From assembly GCA_937927695.1 (NCBI GenBank), contig CALBRU010000110.1, positions 1 to 13,956 on the forward strand: a stretch of DNA of 13,956 nt. The letters are read 5' to 3'. Below are positions 5,425 to 12,325 of the stretch, one piece after another. Source of the stretch: an uncultured Thiomonas sp. GTDB lineage: Bacteria > Pseudomonadota > Gammaproteobacteria > Burkholderiales > Burkholderiaceae_C. Numbering within the stretch: position 1 is the stretch's first letter; every line of letters starts with the position of its first letter. Under the pieces are notes generated by a model that ran no database searches, had not been told where the DNA came from, and saw nothing but the letters and a program-made list of their open reading frames with translations. Position numbers and translations under genes: made by a program.

Positions 5425-5897
5425 GACGACTCCCGGATACGCTGCACCAGCGCGGTGGTCGAACGTCCCTCGACGAAGGGAATGGCTACCGAGCGGCCGC
5501 CCCAGGTCTGCACCAGCGCGGTCTCGGCCAGCGCGGCCATGTCGTAATCGCCGCCTTTGACATACACATCAGGTCGCACGCGCTCGATGAGGCTGAGGGG
5601 CGTGCGCTCCTCAAACAAGGTGACGAGGCTGACGCTTTCCAGCGCGGCGAGCACGGCGGCGCGGTCGTCCTGCGCGTTGAGCGGGCGCTCCGGACCTTTG
5701 CCAAGCAGTCGCACCGAAGCGTCGGAGTTCAGCCCCAGCACCAGGCTGCCCCCCAGCGCGCGGGCGGCGGCCAGGTACACCACATGACCCCGGTGCAGGA
5801 TGTCAAACACGCCATTGGTGAACACCAGCGGCCGCGCCAAGGCGGCCAGCCGCGTTTCAAGGTGCTCTGAAGCCACGATTTTTTCAAGAAAATGCAT
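5421..5897 (-). CDS. rfaE2: D-glycero-beta-D-manno-heptose 1-phosphate adenylyltransferase (RfaE2/HldC)
   Basis: This is a stand-alone nucleotidyltransferase, 158 aa, matching the C-terminal domain of bifunctional HldE. The signature FTNGVFDILHRGH at residues 26-38 contains the HxGH nucleotide-binding motif (H35-H38). VKGGDY (113-118) and the C-terminal STTALVQRIR (146-155) are also family blocks. The enzyme makes ADP-D-glycero-beta-D-manno-heptose from heptose 1-phosphate and ATP in the cytoplasm, for the lipopolysaccharide inner core. The kinase half is absent, as in bacteria with separate hldA and hldC genes. It is the first gene of a pair with the HAD gene and is divergent from clcB. Confidence 0.92.
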   Translation of the reverse strand: MHFLEKIVASEHLETRLAALARPLVFTNGVFDILHRGHVVYLAAARALGGSLVLGLNSDASVRLLGKGPERPLNAQDDRAAVLAALESVSLVTLFEERTPLSLIERVRPDVYVKGGDYDMAALAETALVQTWGGRSVAIPFVEGRSTTALVQRIRESS

Positions 5898-6061
5898 GGG
5901 GCAAAGCTTAGCGGCTGCGCATGTGGATGGGCTCTGCAGGCGCGTTCACTTTTGTTCACGCCTGCGCCAAACGGAAGTCGATATGATTTTGATCAATCTA
6001 TTTCCATCCATTCATCGATTGACCTGCATGTCGGGCGCTTCGAGAAAGTGAGTCTGTTGCC
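5898..6061. promoter_or_regulatory. Divergent intergenic region rfaE2 / clcB with inverted repeat
   Basis: The 164-bp gap must hold promoters for both directions. An inverted repeat, GCAGGCG (5936-5942) and CGCCTGC (5959-5965), encloses a direct repeat GTTCAC-TTTT-GTTCAC, which could be an operator. A TATGAT hexamer at 5982-5987 could be a -10 element for clcB, but no matching -35 at the right distance was found, so promoters are not assigned. Confidence 0.4.
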
Positions 6062-7486
6062 GTGACCTCCGCATTGTTCGGCCGACTGCGCCTGTTTTGG
6101 CGGAACATCGATCCGATGGTGCCCATGACGCTGGTCGGCGCTGCGGTGGGTTTCATCGCTGCAATCGCGGTAGAGGGATTCCGCCAGGCCATGTACGCGG
6201 TCATGCGCCTTTACACCGAACAAGAACATCTCGTGGCCGCCGCCGCGGGGCTGCCGCTCTGGGCACGGGTGGTCATCCCCACAGTAGGCGCCACGCTAGG
6301 GGGCTTGATCATGTGGGCCGGACATCGCTGGATCAAGCGTCCGCGCGGGCCGGAATACATGGAGGCGGTGCTGGTGGGCGATGGCCGGTTGCCACTAGGC
6401 CCCAACCTCACGCGCACGCTGTCGTCTCTGGTCGGGGTGAGCAGCGGCATCACCATCGGCCGCGAGGGCACCATGATTCAGTTCGCGGCGCTGGTGTCGT
6501 CGCTGCTGGGCCGCATCGGCAAGACGGATGCGGCGCACCGTCGCCTCATCGTCGCCTGTGGCGCGGCGGCGGGTTTTGCCGGGGCGTATCACGCGCCGAT
6601 CGCCGGCACGCTGTTTGTCGCCGAAATCATTCTGGGCGGGCTGGCGCTGCGCGAAATCGCCGCGGTGCTGGTGGCCGCAGTGATGGGCGAACTGACCACG
6701 CAGGCGCTGTTCGCCACCGGCCCGCTGTATCTGGCGCACACCATTCCAATGGTGGGTTTCCCTGATCTGGTCGATGCGGTGTTCATCGGCGTGATCGCCG
6801 GGCTGCTCGGGCCCGCTTTCCTCTGGCTGCTCGACACGGCACGCAAGCGCTATCAACCGCTGATCAATTTTCTGCCGCTGCGCATGGGGCTGATGGGCCT
6901 GCTCATCGGCCTGCTGTCGATGATCCGCCCGGAGGTCTGGGGCAACGGCTACAGCGTGGTGCAATCCATGCTGGTCGATCATTGGGCGCTGTCCACCCTC
7001 GTGTTGGTGTTCGTGCTGCGCATCATTGCGGTGACGGCAGCGAGCGCGGCGGGCATTCCGGGTGGCGTGCTCACGCCCACGCTGATGCTCGGCGGCGCCA
7101 TCGGCCTGATGGTGCAGCACACCCTGCTGCTGAGCGATGCCACGCACGCGCAGGCGCTGTGGGTGCTGGTGGGCATGGGCAGTCTGCTGGCGGCCACAAC
7201 CCATGCGCCGGCGATGTCGGCCATCATGGTGTTCGAGATCACGCGCAATTACAACGTGGTGCTGGCGGCCATGCCGGCCTGCGTGGTGGCCTCGGTGATC
7301 GGCAGCCTGCTGCGCGAGCGCTCGGTGTACGCCGAAGCCCTGGGACTGAAGGAAGGCACCAGCGACCGTACCTCGCTGTTCGACGCCATCACCGGGCGCC
7401 AGCACGCTATCTCCAAAGCGCCGGCTGACGACAGCGAAGGGCCGCCGCCGCTCAATCCGCGCAACGTCGAGCATTCGCGCGATTAG
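6062..7486 (+). CDS. clcB: ClcB-type ClC family chloride transporter
   Basis: The product is a 474-aa inner-membrane protein with many hydrophobic spans. It starts at GTG 6062; no in-frame ATG or GTG lies between the upstream stop and this codon. Motifs fit E. coli ClcB better than ClcA: GPEYMEAV (96-103), GREGTMIQ (133-140, gating Glu135), PEVWGNGYSVVQS (290-302), GIPGGVLTPTL (331-341) and LLAATTHAPAMS (375-386). Tyr423 corresponds to the anion-coordinating Tyr445 of ClcA. The position of the internal proton glutamate of ClcA (Glu203) is Ile189, so proton coupling is doubtful. The ClcA GSGIP serine loop is also absent. The C-terminal tail after about residue 430 is short, without CBS domains. 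It converges on the regulator gene with only 8 bp between stops. Confidence 0.92.
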   Translation: MTSALFGRLRLFWRNIDPMVPMTLVGAAVGFIAAIAVEGFRQAMYAVMRLYTEQEHLVAAAAGLPLWARVVIPTVGATLGGLIMWAGHRWIKRPRGPEYMEAVLVGDGRLPLGPNLTRTLSSLVGVSSGITIGREGTMIQFAALVSSLLGRIGKTDAAHRRLIVACGAAAGFAGAYHAPIAGTLFVAEIILGGLALREIAAVLVAAVMGELTTQALFATGPLYLAHTIPMVGFPDLVDAVFIGVIAGLLGPAFLWLLDTARKRYQPLINFLPLRMGLMGLLIGLLSMIRPEVWGNGYSVVQSMLVDHWALSTLVLVFVLRIIAVTAASAAGIPGGVLTPTLMLGGAIGLMVQHTLLLSDATHAQALWVLVGMGSLLAATTHAPAMSAIMVFEITRNYNVVLAAMPACVVASVIGSLLRERSVYAEALGLKEGTSDRTSLFDAITGRQHAISKAPADDSEGPPPLNPRNVEHSRD

Positions 7487-7494
7487 GGTTTGGA

Positions 7495-8472
7495 TCAGGA
7501 ACGGCTCACGCGATGCCGTTCGCGCCAGTCGTGAACGCTATGCGCCAAGTCCGTTAAAGCCGCGGTCACCCGCACGCCCTCGGGCAGACGTTTGCGCAGC
7601 GCCGGATTGGAGCCGCCCGCCCACAGCTCGACGGCTCGCGGCAGACGGTCGCGCAGTTCGGCCAGGGCGTCAAACACCTGCGCGGCCTGCAGCAGGGAGG
7701 AGAAACTCAGCACCAGCACATCGGCCGAATGCGCCTGGGCGGCCATGAGCATATTGCCCAGAGGGAGCTGCGCGCCAAGCTGAACGCAGCGGCAACCCTC
7801 CAGCGCCAGCATGGCTTCGGCCATGAGCAGGCCCAGCACATGCGGCTCCTGCGGCACGGTGGTCATCAACACTTTGGGACGCGACTGCGCCGCTTCGCCC
7901 AGTGGAATGGCGTCGATGGCGGTGCGCAGCACGCGCTGGATGATCTCGGAATACAGGTGCTCTTCAAACACCTCCAGTTCGCCGCGCATCCACGCCTGCC
8001 CCACGCCGTAATTGAGCGGAGCGACCACTTCAGTGACAAAGCGGCTGATGCCCATGCGCATCGCGTCTTGCAGCAGCGCACGCCGCAACAGTTCGGCATC
8101 GTGCCGTTTGAGCAGCACAAGGTAGGCGTGCACTTCGGCGCTCTCCGTCGGGATTTGCTCGCGTCCCGACGCGGCGGCGGCATCTGGCGAAGTTTCGGCC
8201 GAGCTGCGGCCGCGCGCCAAGGCATCGAGTTCGTCGATCGGCAGTGCCACAACCTGCGCGGGGCGGTGCCCGTTGTCGAGCAAACGCTTGATGACCCGCA
8301 GGCGCTCGACTTGATCGAGCGGATAGAGCCGGTCGCCCGACGCATCGCGGTGGGGCTGAGGAAAGCCGTAGCGCCGCTCCCAGACCCGCAGCGTGTCCTT
8401 GCCGATGCCGGTGTCGCGCTCGACGGCGGCAATGCTGAGTTGCAAGGCGGTATTCACGTTGCGGTCGTTCAT
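7495..8472 (-). CDS. CarH/LitR-type MerR regulator with B12-binding photoreceptor domain
   Basis: The protein is 325 aa from ATG 8472; an extension to a TTG at 8532 is possible but less likely. Residues 11-80 form a MerR-type DNA-binding domain with the signature KDTLRVWERRYGFP (25-38). A linker follows, then a four-helix bundle with W161-x9-E171-H172, and a Rossmann-type cobalamin domain with E209-P-H211-V-L-G214 (ExHxxG, His211 as axial ligand). In CarH proteins these residues bind adenosylcobalamin; the dark tetramer represses and green or blue light breaks it up. All diagnostic residues are present, so light sensing is well supported, although not shown here. Divergent from the gpx-folE2-cfa cluster, with palindromes between, it is the probable local and self-regulator. 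Confidence 0.93.
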   Translation of the reverse strand: MNDRNVNTALQLSIAAVERDTGIGKDTLRVWERRYGFPQPHRDASGDRLYPLDQVERLRVIKRLLDNGHRPAQVVALPIDELDALARGRSSAETSPDAAAASGREQIPTESAEVHAYLVLLKRHDAELLRRALLQDAMRMGISRFVTEVVAPLNYGVGQAWMRGELEVFEEHLYSEIIQRVLRTAIDAIPLGEAAQSRPKVLMTTVPQEPHVLGLLMAEAMLALEGCRCVQLGAQLPLGNMLMAAQAHSADVLVLSFSSLLQAAQVFDALAELRDRLPRAVELWAGGSNPALRKRLPEGVRVTAALTDLAHSVHDWRERHRVSRS

Positions 8473-8483
8473 CGGAAAGATCG

Positions 8484-8496
8484 TCGTCTTGGACAA
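8484..8496. promoter_or_regulatory. Possible third regulator palindrome, close to the regulator start
   Basis: TCGTCTTGGACAA fits the pattern TTGTC-N3-GACAA with one mismatch. It lies 12 bp upstream of the chosen ATG at 8472, where a bound protein could block expression of the regulator gene. It is weaker than the two sites further upstream. Confidence 0.4.
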
Positions 8497-8627
8497 AGCA
8501 TTTAGGTCTGAATTTCTTTGCTTGTCCAGCAATGGGTAGAGAGGTTGGATCCAGGGTTGAATCCAGTAGCGCTTTATCAGCGTAACAGTATGGTAAGCCG
8601 TCTGACCCCGGACTGATAACCCTACTT

Positions 8628-8640
8628 ATGTCTAGGACAA
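8628..8640. promoter_or_regulatory. Operator palindrome ATGTC-TAG-GACAA on the regulator side
   Basis: This is an 11-bp core palindrome (TGTC-N3-GACA) whose 12 bases TGTCTAGGACAA (8629-8640) occur inverted and unchanged at 8681-8692. Centre-to-centre distance is 53 bp, about five helical turns. It overlaps the expected transcription start of a minus-strand promoter candidate (-35 8669-8674, -10 8646-8651). Likely ligand: the neighbouring MerR/B12 regulator. Confidence 0.65.
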
Positions 8641-8645
8641 ATTTG

Positions 8646-8674
8646 AAAATACTTGGTACTGAAGTTGAACTCAA
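8646..8674 (-). promoter_or_regulatory. Candidate sigma70 promoter for the MerR/B12 regulator gene
   Basis: On the minus strand TTGAGT (8674 to 8669) and TATTTT (8651 to 8646) are separated by exactly 17 bp. Transcription would start near 8639, inside the palindrome at 8628-8640, and give a leader of about 165 nt before ATG 8472. Confidence 0.5.
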
Positions 8675-8692
8675 GCATCATTGTCCTAGACA
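8665..8692 (+). promoter_or_regulatory. Candidate promoter for the gpx-folE2-cfa cluster
   Basis: TTGAAC (8665-8670) and TAGACA (8687-8692) are separated by 16 bp. The -10 match is weak, but the element lies inside the palindrome 8681-8693, so a bound repressor would cover it. It partly overlaps the opposite promoter candidate. Confidence 0.4.
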
Positions 8693-8693
8693 A
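8681..8693. promoter_or_regulatory. Operator palindrome TTGTC-CTA-GACAA on the gpx side
   Basis: This is a perfect 5-3-5 palindrome, 17 bases before the AGGAG of the glutathione peroxidase gene, and partner of the inverted copy at 8628-8640. Placement over the probable -10 region suggests repression of the rightward cluster. Confidence 0.7.
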
Positions 8694-8720
8694 ACACCAA
8701 CCCGTCTACAGGAGTTGTCC

Positions 8721-9326
8721 ATGAACCGCACCACGCTTGACTTGATTCCTCGCTTCGCGGCCGCAGCGCTGCTCGCGCTCGGCGCCCAGCTGTTGAGCCC
8801 ATCCGCTTCCGCAGCTCAGTCGGCGCCAGCAGCTTCGGTCACCTGCCCTGCCCTGCTCAACCAGACCTTTCCCCGTCTGCAGGACGACAAGCCCGAGAGC
8901 CTTTGCCAGTACGCGGGCAAAGTCATCCTCGTGGTCAACACGGCCAGCTATTGCGGCTTTACCCCGCAATACAAGGGGCTGGAGGCGCTGTACCGCGATT
9001 ACGGCAAGCAGGGTTTGGTGGTGCTGGGCTTTCCGTCCAACGACTTCCATCAGGAAATGGACAACAACGCCAAGATCGCCGCGTTCTGCAAGGACACCTA
9101 TAACGTGCAATTCCCGATGTTCGCGCCCTCGCACGTCACTGAGCCCAAGCCGAACGCGCTGTTTGAACAGCTCATCCTCGCCACCGGCGATCAGCCCAAG
9201 TGGAACTTTTACAAATATCTGATCGGCCGCGACGGCAAGGTCGTGGGCGTCTATCCCAGCCTGGTCTCGCCTGACAACAAAGACTTTGTCGCCAAGATCA
9301 AGACTCTGCTCGCGCAGAAACCCTGA
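8721..9326 (+). CDS. Exported glutathione peroxidase family protein (Cys type)
   Basis: The protein is 201 aa. ATG 8721 has AGGAG (8710-8714) six bases upstream. Residues 1-32 are a signal peptide (RFAAAALLALGAQLL core, ASA-like cleavage site near 30-32), so the enzyme acts in the periplasm. The GPx motifs follow: NTASYCGFTPQYKGLEAL with peroxidatic Cys78, FPSNDFHQEM with Gln111, and WNFYKYL with Trp161 and Asn162. Cys123, in FCKDTYNVQFPMF, matches a conserved Cys seen in bacterial BtuE-type enzymes and may resolve the disulfide, with thioredoxin-like reductant. It reduces H2O2 or lipid hydroperoxides. As first gene downstream of the light-regulator operators it points to a photo-oxidative stress role. 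Confidence 0.92.
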   Translation: MNRTTLDLIPRFAAAALLALGAQLLSPSASAAQSAPAASVTCPALLNQTFPRLQDDKPESLCQYAGKVILVVNTASYCGFTPQYKGLEALYRDYGKQGLVVLGFPSNDFHQEMDNNAKIAAFCKDTYNVQFPMFAPSHVTEPKPNALFEQLILATGDQPKWNFYKYLIGRDGKVVGVYPSLVSPDNKDFVAKIKTLLAQKP

Positions 9327-9368
9327 ATCACGTTTCTTCCTCCCGCCACCGCCACAGAAAGACCCGCC

Positions 9369-10184
9369 ATGAACGCCCCGGAAAAACTGTTTGCCCAGGC
9401 TGCCGCAGCCACCCTGCCCGATGTGCAGGCCACGCCTGACCGCCGCAATATCGCCATTCAGCAAGTGGGTGTGCGCGGTGTGCGCTATCCCGTACAGATT
9501 CGCTCAGCGCAGGGCGTGCAGCCCAGCGTGGGCACCTTCGAGATGACGGTGGCGCTGCCGCCCGAAGTGAAGGGCACGCATATGTCGCGCTTCATCGAAA
9601 TGCTCGAAGCGCACCGCGAGCCGCTGGATGCGCAGCAACTTGGCGTGCTGCTGCAGCACATGCTGACTCGCCTACAGGCCAGCGAAGGCGCTATCACCGC
9701 GCAGTTCACCTACTTTGCCCGCAAGACCGCGCCGGTGTCGGGCGTGGAGAGCCTGATGGATTACGAAGTCACCCTGCACGCGGCGCAGAAGGCAGGCGCG
9801 CTGACGCTCACGCAGAAGGTGCAGGTGCCGGTCACCAGCCTGTGCCCCTGCTCCAAGGAAATCTCCAATTACGGCGCGCACAACCAGCGCTCGCACGTCA
9901 CCATCGGCGCCACGCTGCGCGGTGACATGGGGCTGGACGAGCAGATTCGCATCGCCGAGACAGCAGCCTCGTGCGAACTCTGGGGCCTGCTCAAGCGGCC
10001 CGACGAAAAGTACGTCACCGAGCGCGCCTACGACCATCCCAAATTCGTCGAAGACCTGGTGCGCGATGTCGCCGTGGCGCTGGAGCGCGATGAGCGCGTG
10101 ACCGCCTACGCCGTGGAATCGGAGAATTTTGAATCCATCCACAACCATTCGGCGTATGCCTTGGTAGAAGGCCGCAAAACCTAA
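9369..10184 (+). CDS. folE2: GTP cyclohydrolase FolE2 (type IB)
   Basis: The protein is 271 aa, normal family length. Hallmarks are present: GTHMSRF (69-75), TSLCPCSKEIS with catalytic Cys159 (156-166), GAHNQRSH (169-176), ERAYDHPKFVEDLVRD (218-233) and SENFESIHNHSAY (251-263). The enzyme converts GTP to 7,8-dihydroneopterin triphosphate for folate or pterin cofactors, in the cytoplasm. FolE2 works with several metals and is often used when zinc is short, but no Zur-type site is seen here. It lies 42 bp after gpx with a weak purine-rich ribosome site, so it is probably in the same transcript. Reduced pterins could feed a cryptochrome or photolyase antenna, which would fit light control (inference). 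Confidence 0.95.
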   Translation: MNAPEKLFAQAAAATLPDVQATPDRRNIAIQQVGVRGVRYPVQIRSAQGVQPSVGTFEMTVALPPEVKGTHMSRFIEMLEAHREPLDAQQLGVLLQHMLTRLQASEGAITAQFTYFARKTAPVSGVESLMDYEVTLHAAQKAGALTLTQKVQVPVTSLCPCSKEISNYGAHNQRSHVTIGATLRGDMGLDEQIRIAETAASCELWGLLKRPDEKYVTERAYDHPKFVEDLVRDVAVALERDERVTAYAVESENFESIHNHSAYALVEGRKT

Positions 10185-10205
10185 CGCGGCCAGGGAGCCA
10201 AAATC

Positions 10206-11510
10206 ATGCGCATTGCCATCATTGGAACGGGAATCTCAGGCCTCGGGGCGGCCTGGGCCTTGCGCCATCGCGCGCAGATCACGCTGTTCGAGGCCGGTTC
10301 GCACTTTGGCGGCCACACCCACACCGTGGATGTCGATCTGCCCGGTGAAGTGCCTTTCGCCGTGGACACGGGTTTTCTGGTGCTCAACGAGCGCACCTAT
10401 CCCAAGCTGCAGGCGCTGTTCGCCGAACTGGATGTGCCGCTGGCGACCTCCGACATGTCGTTCTCGGTGCAGGCCCCGCTGCCCGGCGGCAACACGCTGG
10501 AATGGAGCGGCTCCAACCTGAATACGGTTTTCGCCCAGCGCCGCAACCTGACCCGGCCGGCCTTCTGGCACATGCTGCGCGACATCCTGCGTTTCAACCG
10601 CGAGGCTACGGTGCTGGCGCGCAAACCCGACGCCGAGCTCGACCTCAACCAGACCGTGGGCGACTACCTGCGGCGCGAAGGCTACGGCGATCCGTTTTTG
10701 CACTGGTATCTGCTGCCGATGACCGCCTGCATCTGGTCGTGCCCACCGGGGCAGATGCTCGACTTTCCGCTGGCCACGCTGGTGCGCTTTTGCGACAACC
10801 ACGGCCTGCTGCAGGTCAACAATCGGCCGCAATGGTTCACCGTGCGCGGCGGCGCGCGGCAGTATGTGCAGAAAATGCTTGCCCAACTGCCCGACGCGCG
10901 GCTGCGCACCCCCGTGCAGCGGGTGGTGCGGCATGACAACGGGGTTGAACTGCATACGGCGGGCGGCGCCATCTGGTTCGACGAAGTGATCTTCGCCTGC
11001 CACAGCGATCAGGCCCTCGCGCTGATCGACTCTCCCAGCCCAACCGAGCGCGAAGTGCTCGGGGCCATCCGCTACCAACCCAACCGCGCGCTGCTGCACA
11101 CCGACACCCGGCTGCTGCCACAGGCGCGCCAAGCCTGGGCCGCGTGGAATTACGAAAGCACGGTGAACGCCCACACCGAGCAGTCCACCGTTTGCCTGCA
11201 CTACCTGCTCAACAAGCTGCAGCCCCTGCCCACGCAACGCCCCATCGTGGTCTCGCTCAATCCGCTGCGCGAGCCCGCCGAGCACACCGTGCTGCGCGAG
11301 ATCAGCTACGCCCACCCCATCTTCGACCAAGCGGCGATCGACGCCCAACAGCGTGTGCCTGAACTGCAAGGCCAGCGGCACAGCTACTTCTGCGGCGCCT
11401 GGTGCGGCTATGGTTTTCACGAAGATGGCCTGAAGTCGGGCTATGCCGCAGCGCAAGCCCTGCTGACCACTGTGGACGCACAACCCGCCGACCGCGCCCT
11501 GGCCGCATGA
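10206..11510 (+). CDS. FAD-dependent amine-oxidase-like oxidoreductase of the cfa/DUF1365 cluster
   Basis: The protein is 434 aa, with AGGGAG (10192-10197) before ATG 10206. The N-terminus MRIAIIGTGISGLGAAW is a dinucleotide-binding GxGxxG fold, with the ribose-binding Glu29 in LFEAGSHFGGH. DTGFLVLNERTYP (54-66) and the C-terminal FAD-closing stretch FCGAWCGYGFHEDGLKSG (395-412) are typical of the COG2907-type flavoproteins found beside DUF1365 and Cfa genes. It is cytoplasmic or membrane-surface, with no signal peptide. The likely substrate is a phospholipid acyl chain. In Rhodobacter a related cluster makes methylated and furan fatty acids (from memory), and a desaturase-like step is plausible. 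The stop overlaps the next start by 4 bp. Confidence 0.85.
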   Translation: MRIAIIGTGISGLGAAWALRHRAQITLFEAGSHFGGHTHTVDVDLPGEVPFAVDTGFLVLNERTYPKLQALFAELDVPLATSDMSFSVQAPLPGGNTLEWSGSNLNTVFAQRRNLTRPAFWHMLRDILRFNREATVLARKPDAELDLNQTVGDYLRREGYGDPFLHWYLLPMTACIWSCPPGQMLDFPLATLVRFCDNHGLLQVNNRPQWFTVRGGARQYVQKMLAQLPDARLRTPVQRVVRHDNGVELHTAGGAIWFDEVIFACHSDQALALIDSPSPTEREVLGAIRYQPNRALLHTDTRLLPQARQAWAAWNYESTVNAHTEQSTVCLHYLLNKLQPLPTQRPIVVSLNPLREPAEHTVLREISYAHPIFDQAAIDAQQRVPELQGQRHSYFCGAWCGYGFHEDGLKSGYAAAQALLTTVDAQPADRALAA

Positions 11511-12325
11511 AATTCAGCGCCATGTCTACCGCTGCATCGCCCAGCTCGCACCAGCCGCTCATCGGCAGCGGCCCGGTACGGCACCGCCGCCTGCGCCCGG
11601 CGGTGCATGCGTTCAGCTACCGCGCGATGTTTTTGCTGCTGCCCATGCGCAGCCTGGCGCGCGATCCGGCGCTGCTATCCATTGCCCGCAACCGCTTTGG
11701 GGCGATGAGCTTTTTCGATGCCGACCACGGCGACGGCGGCGGCGACAGCCTGGCCTGGCTGCAAGACCTGCTCGCAGCGCAAGGCATTCTTGACGCCGAT
11801 GGCGAGGTCTGGCTGCAGACCTTTCCGCGCATCTGGGGCTATGTGTTCAAGCCGGTGAGCCTGTGGCTGTGCGAGCGCGCCGACGGCAGCCTGCGCTGCG
11901 CCGTGGCCGAGGTCAACAACACGTTTGGCGAACGGCACTGCTACATCCTCACCCCACCGGAGGGCGAACGCAGCCTGCAATGGGGCGCCGAATATCGTGC
12001 CAGCAAGGTGTTCCACGTCTCGCCGTTCTGCACGGTGGAGGGCGGCTACCGCTTCCGATTCATGCGCAGCACGGGCGCGGGCACAGACCGCATGCTTCTG
12101 CGCATCGACCATGACGACGCCCAAGGCCCGCTGATCGAAACCAGCATCAGCGGCGTCCTGCTGCCGCTCACCGCCGCCCGCGCCCGCATGGCGCTGCTGC
12201 GTCACCCCATGCACAGTTTTGGCGTCATCGCGCGCATTCACTGGCAAGCCTTCAAGCTCTGGCGCAAGCGCGTGCCGTTTCATTCCAAGCCCCTTCCTCC
12301 TGACCATTTCGCGAGCCGATCATGA
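11507..12325 (+). CDS. DUF1365 family protein
   Basis: The protein is 272 aa. ATG 11507 overlaps the preceding stop (ATGA), and the next gene starts in the same way at 12322, so the three genes are translationally coupled; Met6 (11522) is an alternative start. Family blocks: GPVRHRRLRPAVHAFSYR (22-39), FPRIWGYVFKPVSLWLCER (106-124), VNNTFGERHCY (136-146) and KVFHVSPF (167-174). No biochemical activity is firmly known to me for DUF1365. It nearly always sits between an amine-oxidase-like flavoprotein and a Cfa-like methyltransferase, so it should serve the same lipid modification. There is no signal peptide; a few moderately hydrophobic stretches could contact the membrane. Confidence 0.9.
   Translation: MKFSAMSTAASPSSHQPLIGSGPVRHRRLRPAVHAFSYRAMFLLLPMRSLARDPALLSIARNRFGAMSFFDADHGDGGGDSLAWLQDLLAAQGILDADGEVWLQTFPRIWGYVFKPVSLWLCERADGSLRCAVAEVNNTFGERHCYILTPPEGERSLQWGAEYRASKVFHVSPFCTVEGGYRFRFMRSTGAGTDRMLLRIDHDDAQGPLIETSISGVLLPLTAARARMALLRHPMHSFGVIARIHWQAFKLWRKRVPFHSKPLPPDHFASRS

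Noticed and set aside
5989..5996. FNR-type site at TTGATCAA
   Set aside because: The 4-base gap of the TTGAT-N4-ATCAA consensus is missing; this is a contiguous 8-base palindrome only.
6395..7474. Long minus-strand frame (359 codons) opposite clcB
   Set aside because: The translation is rich in H, Q and R, typical of antisense GC-rich coding; clcB motifs prove the plus strand.
7499..7521. Hairpin GAACGGC/GCCGTTC as terminator between clcB and the regulator gene
   Set aside because: It lies within the last codons of the regulator gene and has no U-tract on either strand.
8473..8532. N-terminal extension of the MerR regulator to position 8532
   Set aside because: The start would be TTG, the added residues are not conserved-looking MerR sequence, and a candidate operator overlaps them.
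10236..11483. Long minus-strand frame (415 codons) opposite the flavoprotein gene
   Set aside because: Shadow of the flavoprotein, which has clear FAD motifs, good ribosome site and coupled neighbours.
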